DNA of 28,617 bases from Rickettsiella sp. (GTDB lineage: Bacteria; Pseudomonadota; Gammaproteobacteria; Diplorickettsiales; Diplorickettsiaceae), in contig JAVHYG010000002.1 of assembly GCA_031119195.1 (NCBI GenBank), positions 3,892 to 32,508 on the forward strand. The letters run 5' to 3'. A program made the translations under genes and the position numbers. The notes under the pieces were generated by a model that saw only the letters and a list, made by a program, of their open reading frames with translations, did not search any database and was not told where the DNA came from. This document shows, piece after piece, positions 14,727-24,800 of this stretch. Each line of letters begins with the position of its first letter. Within the stretch, counting starts at the first letter, position 1.

Positions 14727-15518
14727 TCACGCCAAAAATCTCTGCTTAAACTTTACCGCCATACCATGGGTATAACGAAGATCTACATAATCTATCATAG
14801 TTGCTTTATTGGCGATAACATCTGGATAAACCTCAACAAAACGTTTTAATTGGAGCTCAGGTTCTGTTCGATTCAAATAAAGTGCTAAACCATTATTTAA
14901 CTGTAAATACCAGTATTGTTGATCAACTAATTTTAATAATTTGATTTTTAAACCTAAATCCAAAACAAATGGTTGCATTGTTTGGAACGCTTGTAACAAG
15001 TATTTTTGTTGACCTAAAGGAGCAATAAAAAGTGGAAGATCAAGTAATGAAGGATCAATTTGACCGGCACTAAAAATATTGCCTTGTTCATCTAATAAAT
15101 CATTTTTATCTATCAATGCCACAGGTTTTTTCGTAGTAAAATTCACCGCTAAGATGTCCGGCCAAAAACGTCTTATCGTTACTGTGTTTACCCAAGGTTG
15201 TTGTAATAGTCTTTCTTTTAACCCTCGGCTATCCAAACGCAAAAAACCTTTATTGGTAAATGGTAAAATAACTTGTTGCAAACTTATCCGATTAACATGG
15301 TTTAAATCACCTGTAATTTTAATATGTTTAATAGGAAATACTTTAGGATCGCCACATTTTTGCCAAATTAATATTCCACTCAATAAAATAAGTAGTACCA
15401 GTGAACTTCTAAAAAACCAGTGTCTAAAAGCATGCAAAAAGTTGAAGTAAATCCTATGTGGTTTATTAGATTGCCTTTGAAACCTTTGATTTTCAATTAC
15501 CTTTCCATCTTTGTGCAT
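14727..15518 (-). CDS. ftsQ: Cell division protein FtsQ
   Basis: FtsQ is a single-pass inner-membrane protein that links the cytosolic division ring to the periplasmic septal synthases through FtsL and FtsB. Counting from ATG 15518, the 263-residue protein has a basic cytosolic tail, one membrane segment (about 35-53, SLVLLILLSGILIW), a POTRA domain (about 62-131, with IKHIKITGDLNHVN and the PWVNTVTIRRFWPDILAV stretch) and the beta-rich FtsQ domain ending near YTHGMAVKFK. A GTG directly before this ATG (15521) is the alternative start; neither has a strong ribosome site. In most gammaproteobacteria ddl or murB precedes ftsQ. Here the upstream neighbour is dnaE, 335 bases away. Confidence 0.92.
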   Translation of the reverse strand: MHKDGKVIENQRFQRQSNKPHRIYFNFLHAFRHWFFRSSLVLLILLSGILIWQKCGDPKVFPIKHIKITGDLNHVNRISLQQVILPFTNKGFLRLDSRGLKERLLQQPWVNTVTIRRFWPDILAVNFTTKKPVALIDKNDLLDEQGNIFSAGQIDPSLLDLPLFIAPLGQQKYLLQAFQTMQPFVLDLGLKIKLLKLVDQQYWYLQLNNGLALYLNRTEPELQLKRFVEVYPDVIANKATMIDYVDLRYTHGMAVKFKQRFLA

Positions 15519-15691
15519 CACTTAACCATTCAAATGCAAATCAAAAAGAGATAATAATCTATCTGTAGTGTTTCCGCCAGTTTTACGCTTTATGCACTTG
15601 GCAAAAACATTTATCTATGTTAGTCATTTTTTACTTCTGTTCTTAAAAATGAGAAGATATATATCCTCCAAAAGCACCTTTTTAGGACATA

Positions 15692-15817
15692 TTGACCATT
15701 GTACAATGATAGCTAAAAAGAGTTGTTTTTTTGTGTTTCGTTATCCACATATTATAACTATGGCCGTTACAATACTCATAAACAACTCTTTCTCTCGCAT
15801 CCTAGAACAATGGTCAA
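15692..15817. repeat. Nested double inverted repeat between dnaE and ftsQ
   Basis: Two perfect inverted repeats are nested. The outer is TTGACCATTGT (15692-15702) with ACAATGGTCAA (15807-15817). The inner is AAAGAGTTGTTT (15717-15728) with AAACAACTCTTT (15780-15791). The unpaired bulges between them are nearly symmetric (14 and 15 bases), and the central loop is about 51 bases. It could be a folded RNA, a MITE-like element with 11-base ends, or an operator pair. No target duplication flanks it and no T-tract follows. The rest of the 335-base gap (15519-15856) shows no credible gene. Confidence 0.55.
15741..15749 (+). promoter_or_regulatory. Perfect DnaA-box match
   Basis: TTATCCACA equals the strongest E. 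coli DnaA box. It lies in the central loop of the nested inverted repeat. A single 9-base match on either strand is expected about once in 130 kb of random sequence, so chance is possible. No cluster of further boxes, AT-rich 13-mers or dnaA/dnaN genes is present, so this is not called an origin. Confidence 0.3.
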
Positions 15818-15856
15818 CACGGCTAAGTATGATCTTACCTTATAAGGTAATAATAT

Positions 15857-18800
15857 TTATTGATATTGGATAACAACACTTTCCTCTCCCAAAAGTTCTC
15901 GGAGAGTTATGAGAAGATCGTCCGAAGGTTTTACCGTCCATACATCTCCCAAACGAAGATGCAGCTGTGTACTAAGTTCAGGATGGTGATATTCTATTGT
16001 TGTAGTGCATAATCCGGGACAAAAAATACTCAGCTTTTCTTTTAATTGTTCAAGAAAATTTGGCTGAATTAATGGTTTAGAAAGCTTAATAAGCAATCGT
16101 TTTGCATAAATTTCTCTCGCATCAGCAATATCTAAAACCTTTTTAGCCAATATACGAACGTTGCCAGTTAATTCATCTTGCTGACTTTCTCCTTCAATAA
16201 TTAATAATTTATCTTTATTTAATTTATCTCGATATGCATTATATATATCACTAAACAAGGTAACCTCTAAACGGCCACTTGCATCTTCTATATTTAAAAT
16301 AGCCATGCGATCCCCGCGTTTTGTCCATAAGGATCGAATATTTAGCACCCAACCCGCTATCGTTAATGAGTGGCCTGTTTTTAAAGCACATTCGCTCAAA
16401 TTTGATGTTATAAAACAATTTAATTCTTTTTCATAATTCTCTAGCGGATGACCACTTAAATAAAAACCTAATACTTCTTTTTCTGCTTGTAAGCGTTGTA
16501 ATTTTGGCCAATCAGTTCGCTGGATTAATTGTTTTTGTTCGACAACCATAGCTAGACCAAAAAAATCTTGTTGTCCTGAATTATTAGCCAATAGTTGCTG
16601 CTCAGCAGCTAACAGTGCATCCTCTAAATTACCCACAAGAGTAGCTCGATTAAAACCAAATCCATCTAAAGACCCTGAATAGATAAGTGCTTCTAAACCG
16701 CGACGATTTAATTTATGTTGATCGGCACGCTGACACAAATCAAATAGATCATTAAAAGGCCTTTCCTCACGCCTTATAATTAACATCTCAATAACAGAAG
16801 CACCTAAACCCTTGATAGCACCTAGGCCATAACGAAGTTCACCTTTTTTACTTACAGTAAATTTATAGCAGCTAGTGTTGATATCAGGTGGTAACACCTT
16901 TAGTTTCATTAACCGACATTCTTCTAAAAAAAAGACGACTTTCTCAGTATGCTCCATATCTGACGATAAGACCGCCGCCATAAATTCAGCAGGATAATGT
17001 GTCTTAAGCCAAGCAGTTTGATATGAAACAAGTGCATAAGCCGCAGAGTGCGATTTATTAAAACCATAATCTGCAAACTTTTCCATCAAATCAAAAATTT
17101 GATCGGCTAAATAGCTTGAAACTCCTTTGTTTTTTGCACCTTCTGTAAAGATAGCCCGTTGCTTCGCCATTTCTTCCGATTTTTTTTTCCCCATAGCTCG
17201 GCGTAATAAATCTGCCGCCCCTAAGGTAAAACCCGCTAAAACTTGCGCAATCTGCATTACTTGTTCTTGGTAAAGAATAATTCCATAAGTAGAGCGTAAA
17301 ATAGGCTCTAAATAGGGATGGGAATATTCAACTTGCGCCCTACCATGTTTACGGTTAATAAAATCATCCACCATTCCTGACTGCAGCGGACCCGGGCGAA
17401 ATAAGGCAAGTAACGCAATGATATCTTCAAAGTTATCTGGCCTTAATCGTCTCACAAGGTCGCGCATCCCGCGCGACTCTAACTGAAATACAGCAGCAGT
17501 TTTACAGGCTTTTAATAAAGCGAAGGTTTTTGGATCATTTAGTGGAATCGTTGTAATATCTAAAAAAGAGTTATCTTCTGATTTTTTTGCATTGATAGAC
17601 CGTATTGCCCAATCAATAATCGTCAAGGTACGCAAGCCAAGAAAATCAAACTTTACTAAACCTACTTTTTCAATATCATCCTTATCAAATTGTGTAATAC
17701 AATGTGTTGCGCCAATTTCACAGTAAAGTGGTGTAAAATCGGTAAGCTTAGATGGTGCAATTACAACACCTCCCGCATGTTTTCCCACATTACGTACGAG
17801 TCCTTCTAATTTTTTAGCCAAATCAATTAATACTTTTATCTCGTCTTCATTCTCGTAATGGTGTTTAAAATCTTCTTCCTGATTAAGCGCTTTATCTAAT
17901 GTAATCCCTAATTCAAAGGGAATTAATTTTGCAATTTTATCGACCATTCCATAGGGGTAACCCAAAACGCGCCCCACATCTCGAACAACCGCACGTGCAG
18001 CCATACTACCGTAAGTAATAATCTGGGAAACTGATTCACGTCCATAACGTTCTGTTACATAATCAATAACACGATCACGTCCTTCCATACAAAAATCAAT
18101 ATCGAAATCCGGCATGGTAATACGTTCTGGATTTAAAAAACGCTCGAAAAGTAAACCATATTGTAAAGGTTCTAAATCAGTAATTTGCAAGGCATAAGCG
18201 ACCAAAGAACCTGCTCCCGAACCCCTCCCTGGACCTACTGGAATACCTTGTTCTTTTGCCCAACGAATAAAATCCGCAACGATAAGAAAGTAACCTGCAA
18301 ACCCCATGCTATTTATAACTTTGAGTTCAGTATTAAGCCTTTCCCAATAAACTTGAGAAGAATTTACGCTTTCTGCTCCAGAAGCGTTTAAGGACGTCAA
18401 CAACTTTGATTCTAACTGTTTAGAATCTGGATTTACCGTTATCTCAGCAATAGATATTTTTTCTAAACGTTTCAATAAACCCTTTTGAGCTTCTTCCACC
18501 AAAAAACTTTCTGGGGTCATGCCGGCAGGAATAGGAAAACTAGGTAAAAAAGCTTTACCAAAAACTAACTCTAAATTACAGCGTTTTGCAATCTCTAAAG
18601 AGTTAACTAAAGCAGATGGGATATCAGCAAATAACTGATACATTTCCTCAGTAGAACGAAGATATTGTTGTTCACTAAAGTGTTTGGGTCGCTTAGGATC
18701 GTTTAAGACATGTCCACTATTGATACAAACCCGCGCTTCATGCGCATCAAAATCTTCACTGTATAAAAACCGCACATCATTACTTGCAACGACAGGTACA

Positions 18801-19381
18801 TGACATTCAGCAGCCAATGTAGTTGCAGCAACGATATATTCTTCTTCATGTGTTCCACCTACACGTTGCAACTCTAAATAAAAGCGATTAGTAAAAAATG
18901 ATACCCAAGTTTCTAGCAATTCCTTTGCTAATATCAACTTATTCTTAAGTAATGCTTGGCCTATATCGCCTTCTCTACCACCTGATAATGCAATTAATCC
19001 TGCTGAATGAATTGATAACCAACTTTTTCGAAGTACGGGTTTATCTGCTTGCTGACCTTCTAGATAAGCCCTAGAAATTAACTGGGTTAGATTTCTATAA
19101 CCTTGTTGATTTTGACATAATAAAACTAACCGAAAAGGTTGCTCAGAAAATTGACTATTCTCAATCCAACATTCAGCACCTATAATAGGTTTAATCCCCG
19201 CATTAACTGCAGCTTGATAAAATTTTATCGCTGCAAACAAATTAGATTGGTCCGTAATACCTATAGCAGGCAATCTTAAGTCCACCGCCCTTGCAATTAA
19301 TTCATCAATACGAATTAAACCGTCGCTCAACGAATATTCGGTATGGAGATGAAGATGAATGAAAGGAGAAGGCATAGACAT
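15857..19381 (-). CDS. dnaE: DNA polymerase III alpha subunit
   Basis: DnaE is the replicative polymerase subunit (EC 2.7.7.7). At 1174 residues it is near the 1160 of E. coli. The N-terminal PHP domain begins HLHLHTEYSLSDG (9-21), keeping the HxH metal motif lost in E. coli, but other PHP ligands look changed (TDQ at 43-45 where active forms have TDH). The palm carries D425 and D427 (PDFDIDF) and D579 (VKFDFLGLRTL), all offset by 24 from E. coli D401/D403/D555. The extra residues therefore lie before the palm, probably in the poorly conserved 310-345 stretch. GPGRGSGAGS (383-392) is the fingers/palm glycine motif. QQDFFG (937-942) matches the clamp-binding site. An OB domain follows. The ATG at 19375 is a possible alternative start. 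Its usual neighbours (lpxB, rnhB, accA) are absent. Confidence 0.97.
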   Translation of the reverse strand: MSMPSPFIHLHLHTEYSLSDGLIRIDELIARAVDLRLPAIGITDQSNLFAAIKFYQAAVNAGIKPIIGAECWIENSQFSEQPFRLVLLCQNQQGYRNLTQLISRAYLEGQQADKPVLRKSWLSIHSAGLIALSGGREGDIGQALLKNKLILAKELLETWVSFFTNRFYLELQRVGGTHEEEYIVAATTLAAECHVPVVASNDVRFLYSEDFDAHEARVCINSGHVLNDPKRPKHFSEQQYLRSTEEMYQLFADIPSALVNSLEIAKRCNLELVFGKAFLPSFPIPAGMTPESFLVEEAQKGLLKRLEKISIAEITVNPDSKQLESKLLTSLNASGAESVNSSQVYWERLNTELKVINSMGFAGYFLIVADFIRWAKEQGIPVGPGRGSGAGSLVAYALQITDLEPLQYGLLFERFLNPERITMPDFDIDFCMEGRDRVIDYVTERYGRESVSQIITYGSMAARAVVRDVGRVLGYPYGMVDKIAKLIPFELGITLDKALNQEEDFKHHYENEDEIKVLIDLAKKLEGLVRNVGKHAGGVVIAPSKLTDFTPLYCEIGATHCITQFDKDDIEKVGLVKFDFLGLRTLTIIDWAIRSINAKKSEDNSFLDITTIPLNDPKTFALLKACKTAAVFQLESRGMRDLVRRLRPDNFEDIIALLALFRPGPLQSGMVDDFINRKHGRAQVEYSHPYLEPILRSTYGIILYQEQVMQIAQVLAGFTLGAADLLRRAMGKKKSEEMAKQRAIFTEGAKNKGVSSYLADQIFDLMEKFADYGFNKSHSAAYALVSYQTAWLKTHYPAEFMAAVLSSDMEHTEKVVFFLEECRLMKLKVLPPDINTSCYKFTVSKKGELRYGLGAIKGLGASVIEMLIIRREERPFNDLFDLCQRADQHKLNRRGLEALIYSGSLDGFGFNRATLVGNLEDALLAAEQQLLANNSGQQDFFGLAMVVEQKQLIQRTDWPKLQRLQAEKEVLGFYLSGHPLENYEKELNCFITSNLSECALKTGHSLTIAGWVLNIRSLWTKRGDRMAILNIEDASGRLEVTLFSDIYNAYRDKLNKDKLLIIEGESQQDELTGNVRILAKKVLDIADAREIYAKRLLIKLSKPLIQPNFLEQLKEKLSIFCPGLCTTTIEYHHPELSTQLHLRLGDVWTVKPSDDLLITLRELLGEESVVIQYQ

Positions 19382-19959
19382 GGCTTACCAATAACAGAAG
19401 TTTCGTGTACTTTTCACACTTGAATTTTCGTATGTGTTGCTGCTCAACTCGCAATCCTCTTGTATATACCGCCGGTACTGAAGCTGCGATGTTTAAATTC
19501 ACTGCGAACGATATTTTAATCACATGACATGCACAAGCAAAGCGTGGCATGCCATCTAAGGGGAGAATCACAATGTCTCCCCTAAAAATTTCCATCGCAA
19601 AAAGAAGACACCCTTAAAAAGGCTAATTAGCAATTTTGGGGGTGCAATGAGTATATTATACACTCCGGTTGCTCATCTTCGCAGCCTTATATAAAACCCA
19701 ATTACTGTGAGTATAGTTTGCCATAGATAGCTTAAGAAAGAAGATTACTTCTACCTTTTAATATCATTTTAGTCATTATAGGAAGAAAGACAAACGGAAT
19801 TGCCGTGGTATATTTCATCACACAAGGGTGAAAAGCAAAGTTTGTTCCCCACCGTTTTTAAGGGAAAAAACGCCTTCTTCCTTTGAATTCTCGTCGCACC
19901 AAAAAAACTTTAAATGTAATTTCGCATTTTTAAAAGTAATGGTATTCAGTTATTGAAAT
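19382..19959. other. 578-base intergenic region between the kinase and dnaE
   Basis: I see no convincing gene. The half next to dnaE (about 19420-19700) is visibly more GC-balanced than other gaps. On the minus strand it reads as an ORF from ATG 19595 that runs on into dnaE in another frame, with no protein-like conservation I can name. It contains a perfect 8-bp hairpin AGGGGAGA/TCTCCCCT (19559-19566 / 19576-19583, 9-base loop) without a T-tract, and a palindromic GGCATGCC nearby. The half next to the kinase is AT-rich with no clear terminator. A dispersed repeat or small RNA is possible. I found no tRNA. Confidence 0.4.
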
Positions 19960-21681
19960 TTAAAACGATAAGTCTCTATCCTTAACAAAATAATTTTTTA
20001 GCTTTTCTAGCTTTTCTTTGGTTAAAGGCTTTGACCACACCTCGTTAATACCTGAAGCCAAACATTCCTGTTTGAATGATTCATTTATGTGTGCAGTTAA
20101 GGCAACAATAGGAATGGGTGACTTTTTGGTAAATCGTTCCCAATAACGATATAAGATTGCAAATTCATTACCCTTTATCTCTGGCAATTCAACGTCAGTA
20201 ATAATGACATCAAAAAAATGAGTTTTTGTTAATTTAAGCCCTTTAATGGCAGTTGTTGCTATCACGACATTATAACCTTCACTTTGAAGAAGATTTTCTC
20301 CAATTTTTAAAGCAATGGAATCATCTTCAATAAATAAAACTGATTTTCTTTTCTTAGATAAATTCAATTCATCCACATTTTTACATACAGCTTGCGTATC
20401 CTCTGCTACTGCTTCTTCTATAGCATATTTTTTATCTTTTTTAACAACAGATACGACTTCTAAGCTTTTCTTTTTTTCAGGATTATTTTCTTCAAGCGGC
20501 ATCAGTAATGAAAAACTAAAGGTCGTACCTTTTTCCAACTTACTATTAACGTGAATTTTTCCTCCCAATAAAGTAACAAATTTCTTAACAATATAAAGAC
20601 CCATGCCATAACCTGGACTAACTCCTGCATAAAAATGCTTTCCGTGATAAAATTGATCGAATATGTACGGAAGCTTTTCTGGTAAAATTCCCTGCCCCGT
20701 ATCAGCGACACTAAATTCAATATAAGCGTTATTAGCTTCAGATGTTGGTAAAGGTAATTCCTTAATTGATAGAGTAATTTTTCCTTTTTCAGTAAATTTA
20801 ATTGCGTTGGTAATCAAATTTAATAAAATTCTTTCGAGCTTAATTCGATCACAGATAACTCGTTTCGAAATACTTACGTCAATATCCCAATCAAACATTA
20901 ACCCTTTTAATTTAATAGCCGGTAAAAAAAGACCTTTCAGTGACTCGAAAAACTCTAACAATGAAAAGGAATTTTTTTGAAGATCCTCTTCATTGACTCG
21001 CTCTAAGGAAGCCACATCAAGTATACTATTAAGTAAAGATAGCAATTCTTTAGATGAGTGATAAATAAGATTTATATCTACGGCATCTTGGCCTTTTAAA
21101 TGCTTTTTAAGTAAATCAGCTAAACCAATAATTCCGGTAAGTGGGGTACGTATATCATGACTCATATTAGCAAGAAAAATTGTTTTAGCTTGGTTGGCTA
21201 TTTCCGCAGCAATTTTAGCTTTTGCCAATGCTCGCTCAGCTTTTTTTCTTTCCGTAATGTCTGTTGATATACCTAATACACCAATAATATTATTTTTTTT
21301 GTCATATAAAGGCACTCGACTTGATAAATAATAAAATGTTCTTCCTTCAGGATTAGTTATAGGGGGTTCTTCGTGATTTAATTTAGCGATTCCTGTTCTC
21401 ATAACCTCTAAATCATCCTTTTTAAAGCAAGCGCCTTGACCATCTTCCCAATGTGCGCGATTAGCCATTTCTTCATAGCCCATGCCTTTAAAATCCTCAA
21501 TTGATTTCAGACCCAGTAACTTAGCTGTATTTAAGTTACAACCTAGTCCAATACAATTTCTATCTAACCAATAAATATTATTAGGCAAAGCAGCTAAAAT
21601 ACTTTTATAATAAAAATGGACTTCTTCCATGCTAGAAAACTTTGGCATATCCATTATATTTTTCCCCAAAAATTTAGTCAT
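19960..21681 (-). CDS. Hybrid sensor histidine kinase (PAS-HisKA-HATPase-receiver), cytosolic
   Basis: The 573-residue protein has no signal peptide or membrane segment. Domains in order: PAS/PAC (about 22-147, ending GVLGISTDITERKKAE), a short coiled linker, HisKA with phospho-acceptor H175 (MSHDIRTPLTGI), HATPase_c (about 277-395; N292 in NAIKFT, DTGQGI 327-332, GYGMGLYIV 358-366), a charged linker, and a receiver (about 446-565; E452/D453/D454, phospho-acceptor D496 in ITDVELP, T529, K551). No Hpt domain follows, so phosphate must pass to an unlinked Hpt or regulator. It is the ArcB/BarA-like hybrid type, but the input is soluble. ATG 21681 has AAGG about 12 bases upstream; the ATG at residue 10 has GGGGA at better spacing and may be the true start. 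It lies 199 bases after the NRPS on the same strand. Confidence 0.9.
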   Translation of the reverse strand: MTKFLGKNIMDMPKFSSMEEVHFYYKSILAALPNNIYWLDRNCIGLGCNLNTAKLLGLKSIEDFKGMGYEEMANRAHWEDGQGACFKKDDLEVMRTGIAKLNHEEPPITNPEGRTFYYLSSRVPLYDKKNNIIGVLGISTDITERKKAERALAKAKIAAEIANQAKTIFLANMSHDIRTPLTGIIGLADLLKKHLKGQDAVDINLIYHSSKELLSLLNSILDVASLERVNEEDLQKNSFSLLEFFESLKGLFLPAIKLKGLMFDWDIDVSISKRVICDRIKLERILLNLITNAIKFTEKGKITLSIKELPLPTSEANNAYIEFSVADTGQGILPEKLPYIFDQFYHGKHFYAGVSPGYGMGLYIVKKFVTLLGGKIHVNSKLEKGTTFSFSLLMPLEENNPEKKKSLEVVSVVKKDKKYAIEEAVAEDTQAVCKNVDELNLSKKRKSVLFIEDDSIALKIGENLLQSEGYNVVIATTAIKGLKLTKTHFFDVIITDVELPEIKGNEFAILYRYWERFTKKSPIPIVALTAHINESFKQECLASGINEVWSKPLTKEKLEKLKNYFVKDRDLSF

Positions 21682-21838
21682 TGTGAAATACCTTAAAATT
21701 TACTACCGCTTGCTATAGAAAATGCAAAATTTTAAAATACCAGTGTGATTCTAGAATCTAGCTCCAAAGAAAAGCATAGCTTCCCTAAAGCAAGCTCCAC
21801 CTCTCCCTTTGAAAATCAACAATGCGGCAAGTAAGAAC

Positions 21839-21864
21839 TTGAGGTTGCAAATTTGCAACCTCAA
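21839..21864 (-). terminator. 26-base perfect palindrome after the NRPS gene
   Basis: The arms 21839-21851 and 21852-21864 are exact reverse complements, folding as an 11-bp stem (TTGAGGTTGCA) with an AATT loop. It is 17 bases past the NRPS stop. On the minus strand only GTTCTTA follows, a poor T-tract, so termination is plausible but may be partial, letting some transcripts continue into the kinase gene. The remaining 199-base gap also holds a GATTCTAGAATC palindrome (near 21750) of unknown meaning. Confidence 0.5.
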
Positions 21865-21880
21865 ATACAATGGTTATAGT

Positions 21881-24800
21881 TTATCTTACTAAACTAATTT
21901 TTTCAGTTTTTCTATCCAAAAATTGATTTTTTAAATCAATTTCATCTAAACACTCACACACTATTTTTGCTAGTTTCGAAACATTTTCTACTTCAAATAT
22001 CGTATCATGCCCGCCTTCTACATCATGTATTTCCAAATATTTGCAGTATTTAGTCCAATGATTATCGGAAGAATTTATATCACGATAGACTGGCGACACT
22101 TCTTTAGCTTTAAAAAGCGTTAACGTTTGATCAGTAAACGGAAGTTTATAATTTGCATTTTGTTGTGCACGTTCCCACTGAAGTTCTAATAATTTATCAG
22201 CCGATTCGATTTTTTTATCTGAAAATTCTCTTTTCCACTTATCATATTGAGCTCTCATAATAATATCAAATAAATTCTTATTTTTTTTCAACTGAGCAGG
22301 ATAAGGCGCCCAACCATCAAATAAACCTATGAATGCTACTTCCTCGCTAAGACGTTTAAATTCTTGCGCCATTGCAATACTGGTTGTAGCACCTGCAGAA
22401 GCACCGCCTATTAAATAGGGTCCGTGAGGTTGAATAGCACGTATGGCGTGCACATACGCTTTTGCCATCTCCTCAACTGATTGAAAATGTAAGGCTAATG
22501 TTTCTATAGCTACATCCTGAATTCCATAAAGAGGTCGCGCACAATCCCATGTCTTTGCAAAAGCCAATTTAAGAAACCAAAATATTGCACCTCCTACGGG
22601 ATGAACCAAAAACAACGGCGTTTTATCTCCTGAATCATGAAGAGGAACAATACATTGTTTGAGAAATATACTTTTTCTCTTTTCAAAAAAGTTAAAAGGT
22701 GTACTTTCACATTTTATCTGTAATTGCGTTAAATAGTTAGCCAACTCTCTAATAGTGGAATAACGATATAAGGCCTTTAAATTTAGTTCTACTTTAAACT
22801 GACTTTTTATTTCTCCTAATAGTTGTAAAGCAAGTAGTGATTTTCCACCTAAATGAAAAAAATTATCTGAAATACTAATAGGCTGATTTATTCCTAATAC
22901 CTTAGCCCAAATAGCTTCCAATTTTATTTCCATTGGAGTGTTAGCACCCGTTATACTCTTTCTAAAAGAAGTTGCTTGCATCCCTAATGCTAACAAAGCT
23001 GTTCTATCAATTTTACCATTAGCAATTAAAGGAAAATGGGAAACAAAAGTGATAGTAGGTATTACAGATAATCTAGAAGTATTCTCTAAAAAACTTCGTA
23101 GCTCCGTTTTATTGAGTTGACTTCCTTCTTTTCGTATAACATAAGCTACTAATTTCTTAACGCCATTCGGTAATTGATGTACGAATACAGTAGATTTAGA
23201 AATTTGTGGATGTTCTTCACATGCGAGCGCTACTTCCGCTAAATTTACAAACGATCCATCAATTTTAACCTGATCATCGCAACGCCCTACATAGATGAAA
23301 TGTCCTTCAACTGTTTGATACCCATGATCCCCAGTGGGATACATGCGATCAAGGGGGTTATTACTATAAGGGTCTTGGATAATTTTTTCCTGAGTTAATT
23401 CAGGATGTTTCCAATAAGCTAATGCAACACCCGGACCACTCACCCAAATTTCTCCAATACATAAAGGAGGAAGTAAGCGTCCCCATCCATCTCGTATGTA
23501 AATTCTGGTATTGGCTACGGGTTTACCAATAGGACATTTTAAAGGCCATACAGGCATTGAGCTATCTAAAGTATAAGAAGTCACTACATGGGTTTCAGAG
23601 GGGCCATAATGATTAGTGAGTTTTATATGCTTATTTCTTTTAAAAAAAGCTAAGATTTCTGAATATAATTTTAGCTCTTCCCCAGCCACAATTATTTCAA
23701 GTAAATCCGGCCAACAATAATGTTGCTGTTGATTAGCGAATTCGCAAAAAATAGAAAGAAACGCGGTAGGCAAAAATAATATATTAATTTCATGTTGTGA
23801 AACATATTCGATCAGTAACGACGGTGTTAATTTGATATCATCTGGAATAAAATAAAGTGTGTGACCATTAAGTAAACTAAAAAATATTTCTTGTTGACAT
23901 ACATCAAAGCCGTAACTTGCAAATTGAGCCACTTTTAAGGTACGTCCAAGGTATTTTTTATTTTGCCATCTCACTAAATTAGTAATCGTTTCATGCGATT
24001 GTACCACTGCTTTTGGATTACCGGTGGTCCCGGAAGTGTAAACATGAAAAAGTGATTTTATATTTACACTTTTATTGTCAGCACCGTAATAAGGTCCATC
24101 AGTCTCTCCATTGACTCGTTTAAAACAAAACATCCGTGGATTTATTAATGAATTTCCTATTCTTTTTAATATTTTATCGATAAAAACTGTTTTTTCCTTA
24201 GGAAATTCATAGCCGATTTGGGCCTCTATCGTAGATTCAGTCAAAATCAAGCTAGGTTCACAATCTTCAAGAATATAATTGGTACGACGCTCAGAGTTTT
24301 TAATATCTAACATGACAATAACAGCTTTTGTTTTCACTATCGCTAATTGTCCAATTAACATTTTTAAATTACGGTCTACACAGATAGCAATAATATTTCC
24401 TGGACGTATTCTTTTTTTAAGTAAATACATACTTAAATAATTAGCACTATCATTAAGTTGTTTATAACTTAATTGTTTATCTTGATAAATACCTACTAAC
24501 TGATCTGGCGTCTTTTTAACTTGCTCTTCAAATAATTCAAGGATTGATTTAGGACTGCACTTATTTTCTGTTGCTCTCCAATCAGCAGCCATTAACTGAT
24601 ATTCATAAGAGCTTAGAAAATTCAAGTGATTAATAGGTTGATATGGCTTAGTGAGAATTTCCTGTAATACCGTTTGTATATGCCCTATTAATCGTTTAAT
24701 AGTTGTTTTATCAACACGATTATTATCGTAGTTGAATTTTAAACGTAATTTCTTATCAGGAATTGCTATTAATGTAAGTGGATAATGAACTGGATCAATA

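Noticed and set aside
15741..15749. Replication origin at the DnaA box
   Set aside because: Only one box, no unwinding region and no dnaA/dnaN/gidA context.
15568..15873. 101-codon frame on + between ftsQ and dnaE
   Set aside because: It runs through the nested inverted repeat and into the end of dnaE, has no ribosome site and no recognisable features.
19305..19595. 96-codon minus-strand frame overlapping the dnaE start
   Set aside because: A third of it is dnaE read in the wrong frame and it has no family resemblance I can defend; the underlying DNA is reported instead as a possible repeat.
19621..19686. tRNA-like stretch beginning GGCT and ending AGCC
   Set aside because: Too short (66 bases), with no T-loop GTTCRA and no cloverleaf arms.
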